Positions 60,965-64,000 of a stretch of 64,000 bases of DNA are shown here, one piece after another. This stretch comes from Cardinalis cardinalis (lineage: Eukaryota > Chordata > Aves > Passeriformes > Cardinalidae). The stretch is from positions 8,365,500 to 8,429,499 of the forward strand of contig JACDOX010000007.1 of NCBI GenBank assembly GCA_014549065.1, given 5' to 3'. The notes below the pieces were generated by a model. It was not told the DNA's origin. It did not search any database and saw only the letters and a program-made list of their open reading frames with translations. Each line of letters starts with the position of its first letter. Position 1 is the first letter of the stretch. A program made the translations under genes and the position numbers.

Positions 60965-61945
60965 CTTTTTAGATTACATTCCATCTGGCTTTTTTTTATC
61001 ATTTCATTTCTCTTTTGTGTTAAAACATTCATGTCAGTATGAAGATATTCTGTCCTAGGCCTGATTCTTGGACACCTAGCATCTTCTTTCCAGTTTCTAG
61101 TTCCACAAATTACTGTCTCTGCTTTCATTAAAGTACTTACTGCACATCACAATAACAAGACTTCTCTCCTGTGCAGGATTGATTAANCAAGTTTTTCAAG
61201 AATGCTTGTCAATATGCAAATTTAGGAGCTTACTGACAAGACAGTTTGAAGTTAGGAGAGTGATAGTATGTCACATTCAGCTCAGATGTGTCTCACTGTA
61301 GTTAAATGCCAAAGATATTAAATATGAATTCTCATTTTCACACTTCGTCTTACTGCAGGAAGGAATTAATAAAAACCTGAATCATGAGTCTTCCCAACTG
61401 CCAGGATGGAAAGCGTAAAGAAGAAGTTCTGTAAATGTGCAATAGAAACTGATGAAGTCAGTAGTGAAGCATCAGAAAGAGAAGTATGGAGCAAGTCAGC
61501 CTTTGGGCTTCCACCAGAAGGAGACAGCTGGTAAGACAGAAGTGGATCATGTTTACTTACTGCAAACCATGAACCTAGTGGCTTCTTCAAAGATTTGTGT
61601 GGTCATCTGTTCTTTCAGNCTTGCCAGGTGCACAGTCTTCACTGCTGGCGTTTTTTTCCCCCTAACTATTTTGATGTGTGGTATCTTCCTTTATTTCAAA
61701 CTATGTTTTTGAGAAGCTATTTTCAGATATTTTTCACCTTAATTTCTTCTACTCTTGAGCTCCTAAATATTCTTGGCCTCCAAAATTTTTTCCCCTCCTT
61801 TCCACCTCTTACACTGCTGTTTCTGTTTACTTTGCAGGCAGCAAGTCTCCCATTCTGCTGCAGAGTAGCAACTGCCAGCTGATGGATTGTAGCTGCAATA
61901 TCAAGCTATGCTCACAGTGGTACCAAAGGGCGCAAAAATTACCAA
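60965..61945. other. Unassigned noncoding sequence
   Basis: About 1 kb between the two minus-strand CR1 copies. Overlapping frames of 74-95 codons on both strands at 61366-61882 show no motif. Confidence 0.45.
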
Positions 61946-61954
61946 ATCACTGAA

Positions 61955-62415
61955 TCAATGAAACAATTAGATTGGGAAAGACCTCTGAGATCACTGAGTC
62001 TAACCAACCACCAGAGATCACCATATCAACTAAACCATGGCAATAATTGCCATGCCCAGTCTTCCCTCAAAAACCTCCAGGATGGTGACTCCACCACCTC
62101 CCTGAGTAGTCCATTCCCATTTCTAATCACTCTTCCTTTGAAGAAATTCTTTCTGATGCCCAACCTAAACCTCNCATGGCACANCTTAAGACTTTTTCCT
62201 CTCGTCCAGTCTTGATACCTGGGAGAANAGACCAACTCTCACCTGGCTACACTCTCCTTTCAGGTCCTTTTAGAGAATGATAAGGTGCCCCTCTTGAACC
62301 TCCTCTACACAACCTCAGCTCTTTCAGCTGCTCACTCCAGCACCTCAATATCCTTTCTGAACTGAGAGTCCCAGAAGTCAACATGTGGCCTCACCAGCAG
62401 GCACAGTGCCAAGGA
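61955..62415 (-). mobile_element. CR1 LINE, 3' region, minus strand
   Basis: Complement of CR1 in order: 'gggaaagacctctgagatca', 'ctgagtctaaccaacca', 'aaaacctccaggatggtgac', 'tccaccacctccctgagtag', 'gaagaaattctttctgatgc', 'ccaacctaaacct', 'caggtccttttagagaatga', 'ctgaactgagagtcccagaa' and 'gtggcctcaccagcaggcac'. It covers about the last 460 bases. The terminal tail at the left is degenerate. The short 86- and 69-codon frames inside are incidental. Confidence 0.93.
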
Positions 62416-62419
62416 ATGT

Positions 62420-62445
62420 AGTACAGTGTGGTATAGTACTGTACT
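62420..62445. other. Small hairpin
   Basis: 'agtacagt' (62420-62427) and 'actgtact' (62438-62445) are exact reverse complements, located just beyond the truncated 5' edge of the CR1 copy. Confidence 0.7.
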
Positions 62446-62449
62446 GGTA

Positions 62450-64000
62450 TCTCTATATCAAGGTATTCTCACAATTCATCCCAATCTCTGGAGCTAAAGC
62501 TGCTGTAGGAACAACTGGAAATTTTACTGACACAAGGGTCCGTGGGTCTGATTGCAGGACATGCCTTTGTGATGCTATAACAAGAAGAAACAATTAATAA
62601 AACATGCTTGAAAATCATTCGATAAAAAAGGAAAACTGAAACTACTGACTGACATCAAGAATATTTGAAATACGTATGTATTTGGGAAAGTACTTCCTCT
62701 TGTATTTTGTAGTTATTGAACTAAGGAATGAATATATCTCCTCTACTGCTTACTAATTAATTTATCATCTGTTTGGCCTGATAGCAGAGNTACTTCTAAT
62801 ATGAAACTGGTGAAGAGTCTATTCCACACACCAACAGCACTTGTGCTGTAGATGGTATCTGGAATCTGTAGAGATTTTTATTTGAGTAAATGAAGGACTG
62901 GGGAATCAAGCCAGAAGGAATTCTGTGGTTCATGTGAGCATTGAGGGGTTGTACACTACATTAAATATTCTTTTTTTTTTTTTTAAACACTAATACAGAA
63001 ATAGATCAGTAGGGTGGGAATTGCATTTTACAGGTGATGCACACTGCACATACAGCTGTACAATTTTTATGTGTCCACTATTTGCTTATTCTATATAATG
63101 AAACCCTGCTAAAGTCTCCGATTTTCAAAATAGGAAAAAACTTTTGTATAATATGAAAAGTAAATTTCAATCCAAATTGTTGCCTGTGCATTTTTTGTAA
63201 ATATTTCCACTGGGGAATAAAAGAAGCATGCAGGATCCTGTCAACACTGAGTGTTAACAATGACTCAAGAACTCAGTCTAACATTAATTAAAAACAAAAC
63301 AAGNCAAAACAAACCTAGATTGATGAGATACAGAAGACATTGACAGCTATGGACGTGTCTCCTATGATCTTGGGTAGTTGTACAATACCAAAGTTAGAGG
63401 CATTTCTATTGACTCCCTAGAGGATTAAGCATGTTCTTCCAAAGGTTTGCTTAAGATGTATTTAATAAGTTACATTTGCTTTTTTTTAAGGTGTAGAAAA
63501 TCAAATATGGGTTTAAAGAAATCCATATTCATATAGATGCCAATCAGTTAACTTCTGTCTCCATAAAGCTGCATGGAAGATTTAAAATTATTCTCCAGAG
63601 AACTCCTTTTAAGTTAAATTCCATAGTCTCNTATATGTGTTTTATGACAGCTTCACATAGGCCAAGTCACTCGGTCTTTGCACAAAAATTAATACAACCT
63701 CTACTTTGTACACATTCTTTACTGTTTATTTTTATTTTTAAGTCAGATTGAATGTAATATATTAAAAACACTTTAATCATTTAGTTATAAGAATTCACTC
63801 AATAGAATTTTTTCCTCTCTTTTTAATAGGACTTTCTGAACAGAGTTCTTTTGATCTCCTTGACTGCTTTCTATATTGTAAGTCTAATCCTATATTTAAA
63901 CATTTTCCTACATTTCATCAAACACTCTGATTTAAATTTTCCTTAATCTAGCTAGTCATATTAATCTACTCCTTCACTCCATNTTGTAGAGCATGTCGTT
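62450..64000. other. Unassigned noncoding sequence
   Basis: AT-rich sequence to the end of the window with a T14 run at 62971-62984. No gene or repeat family is recognised. Confidence 0.5.
62971..62984 (+). repeat. T14 homopolymer
   Basis: Uninterrupted run of 14 T. On the minus strand it would be an A tail, but no retroposed body is recognised to its right. Confidence 0.8.

Noticed and set aside
1..64000. CRISPR arrays, operons, bacterial promoters, tRNA and rRNA genes
   Set aside because: Searched by eye and found none. The sequence is vertebrate repeat-bearing DNA, where prokaryotic feature types do not apply.

Overview
The window looks like gene-poor vertebrate DNA from a bird, or at least a sauropsid. 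It is AT-rich, has no CDS, rRNA, tRNA or operon that I can support, and its only recognisable content is interspersed-repeat debris. The diagnosis rests on many CR1 LINE fragments with the typical avian 3' end (a block resembling 'ggtcccttccaac' followed by the 'attctatgattct' tail), one LTR of a type I know from bird endogenous retroviruses, and one MIR/CORE-SINE-like relic. About 5.9 kb (roughly 9%) can be assigned to CR1 by eye. The species, chromosome and neighbouring genes cannot be told. Repeat identities come from remembered consensus patterns, not a search.

Layout. 0-8 kb: a CR1 3' end (762-1353, +), an RT-region CR1 fragment (5232-5445, -), a short CR1 tail (7094-7238, +) and the MIR-like SINE (7585-7765, +). 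7.8-23.7 kb: long AT-rich sequence with no recognised element. 23.8-24.0 kb: CR1 3' end (+). 24-30 kb: unexplained unique sequence with a perfect 12-bp palindrome at 29.35 kb. 30.2-33.6 kb: a cluster of very old CR1-like copies, one minus 3' region, one plus 3' end, and a 1.15-kb plus RT-body fragment abutting it out of order. 34.5-41.7 kb: two ~215-bp direct repeats about 7 kb apart, with two CR1 pieces and a strong 38-bp-arm hairpin (40.4 kb) between them. 41.9-47.1 kb: the most complex part. It holds a CR1 3' end (-), a GC/CpG-rich block with a 31-bp minisatellite and a CTCF-like site, a CR1 split into oppositely oriented halves, a pair of ~235-bp inverted repeats around the split, and a diverged LTR. 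47-60 kb: mostly unique AT-rich DNA with one CR1 tail (53.8 kb) and a candidate conserved noncoding block (55.4-56.3 kb). 60.7-62.4 kb: one ancient and one younger CR1, both minus. The rest is unassigned.

The open reading frames are short (up to 241 codons). The longest runs through the minisatellite and antisense CR1, so I read none of them as a gene. The most useful observations are the CR1 split at 44-45.8 kb, best explained by an inversion between the two inverted repeats, the 7-kb-spaced direct repeats, and the CpG/minisatellite block. I did not find a previously undescribed functional system.
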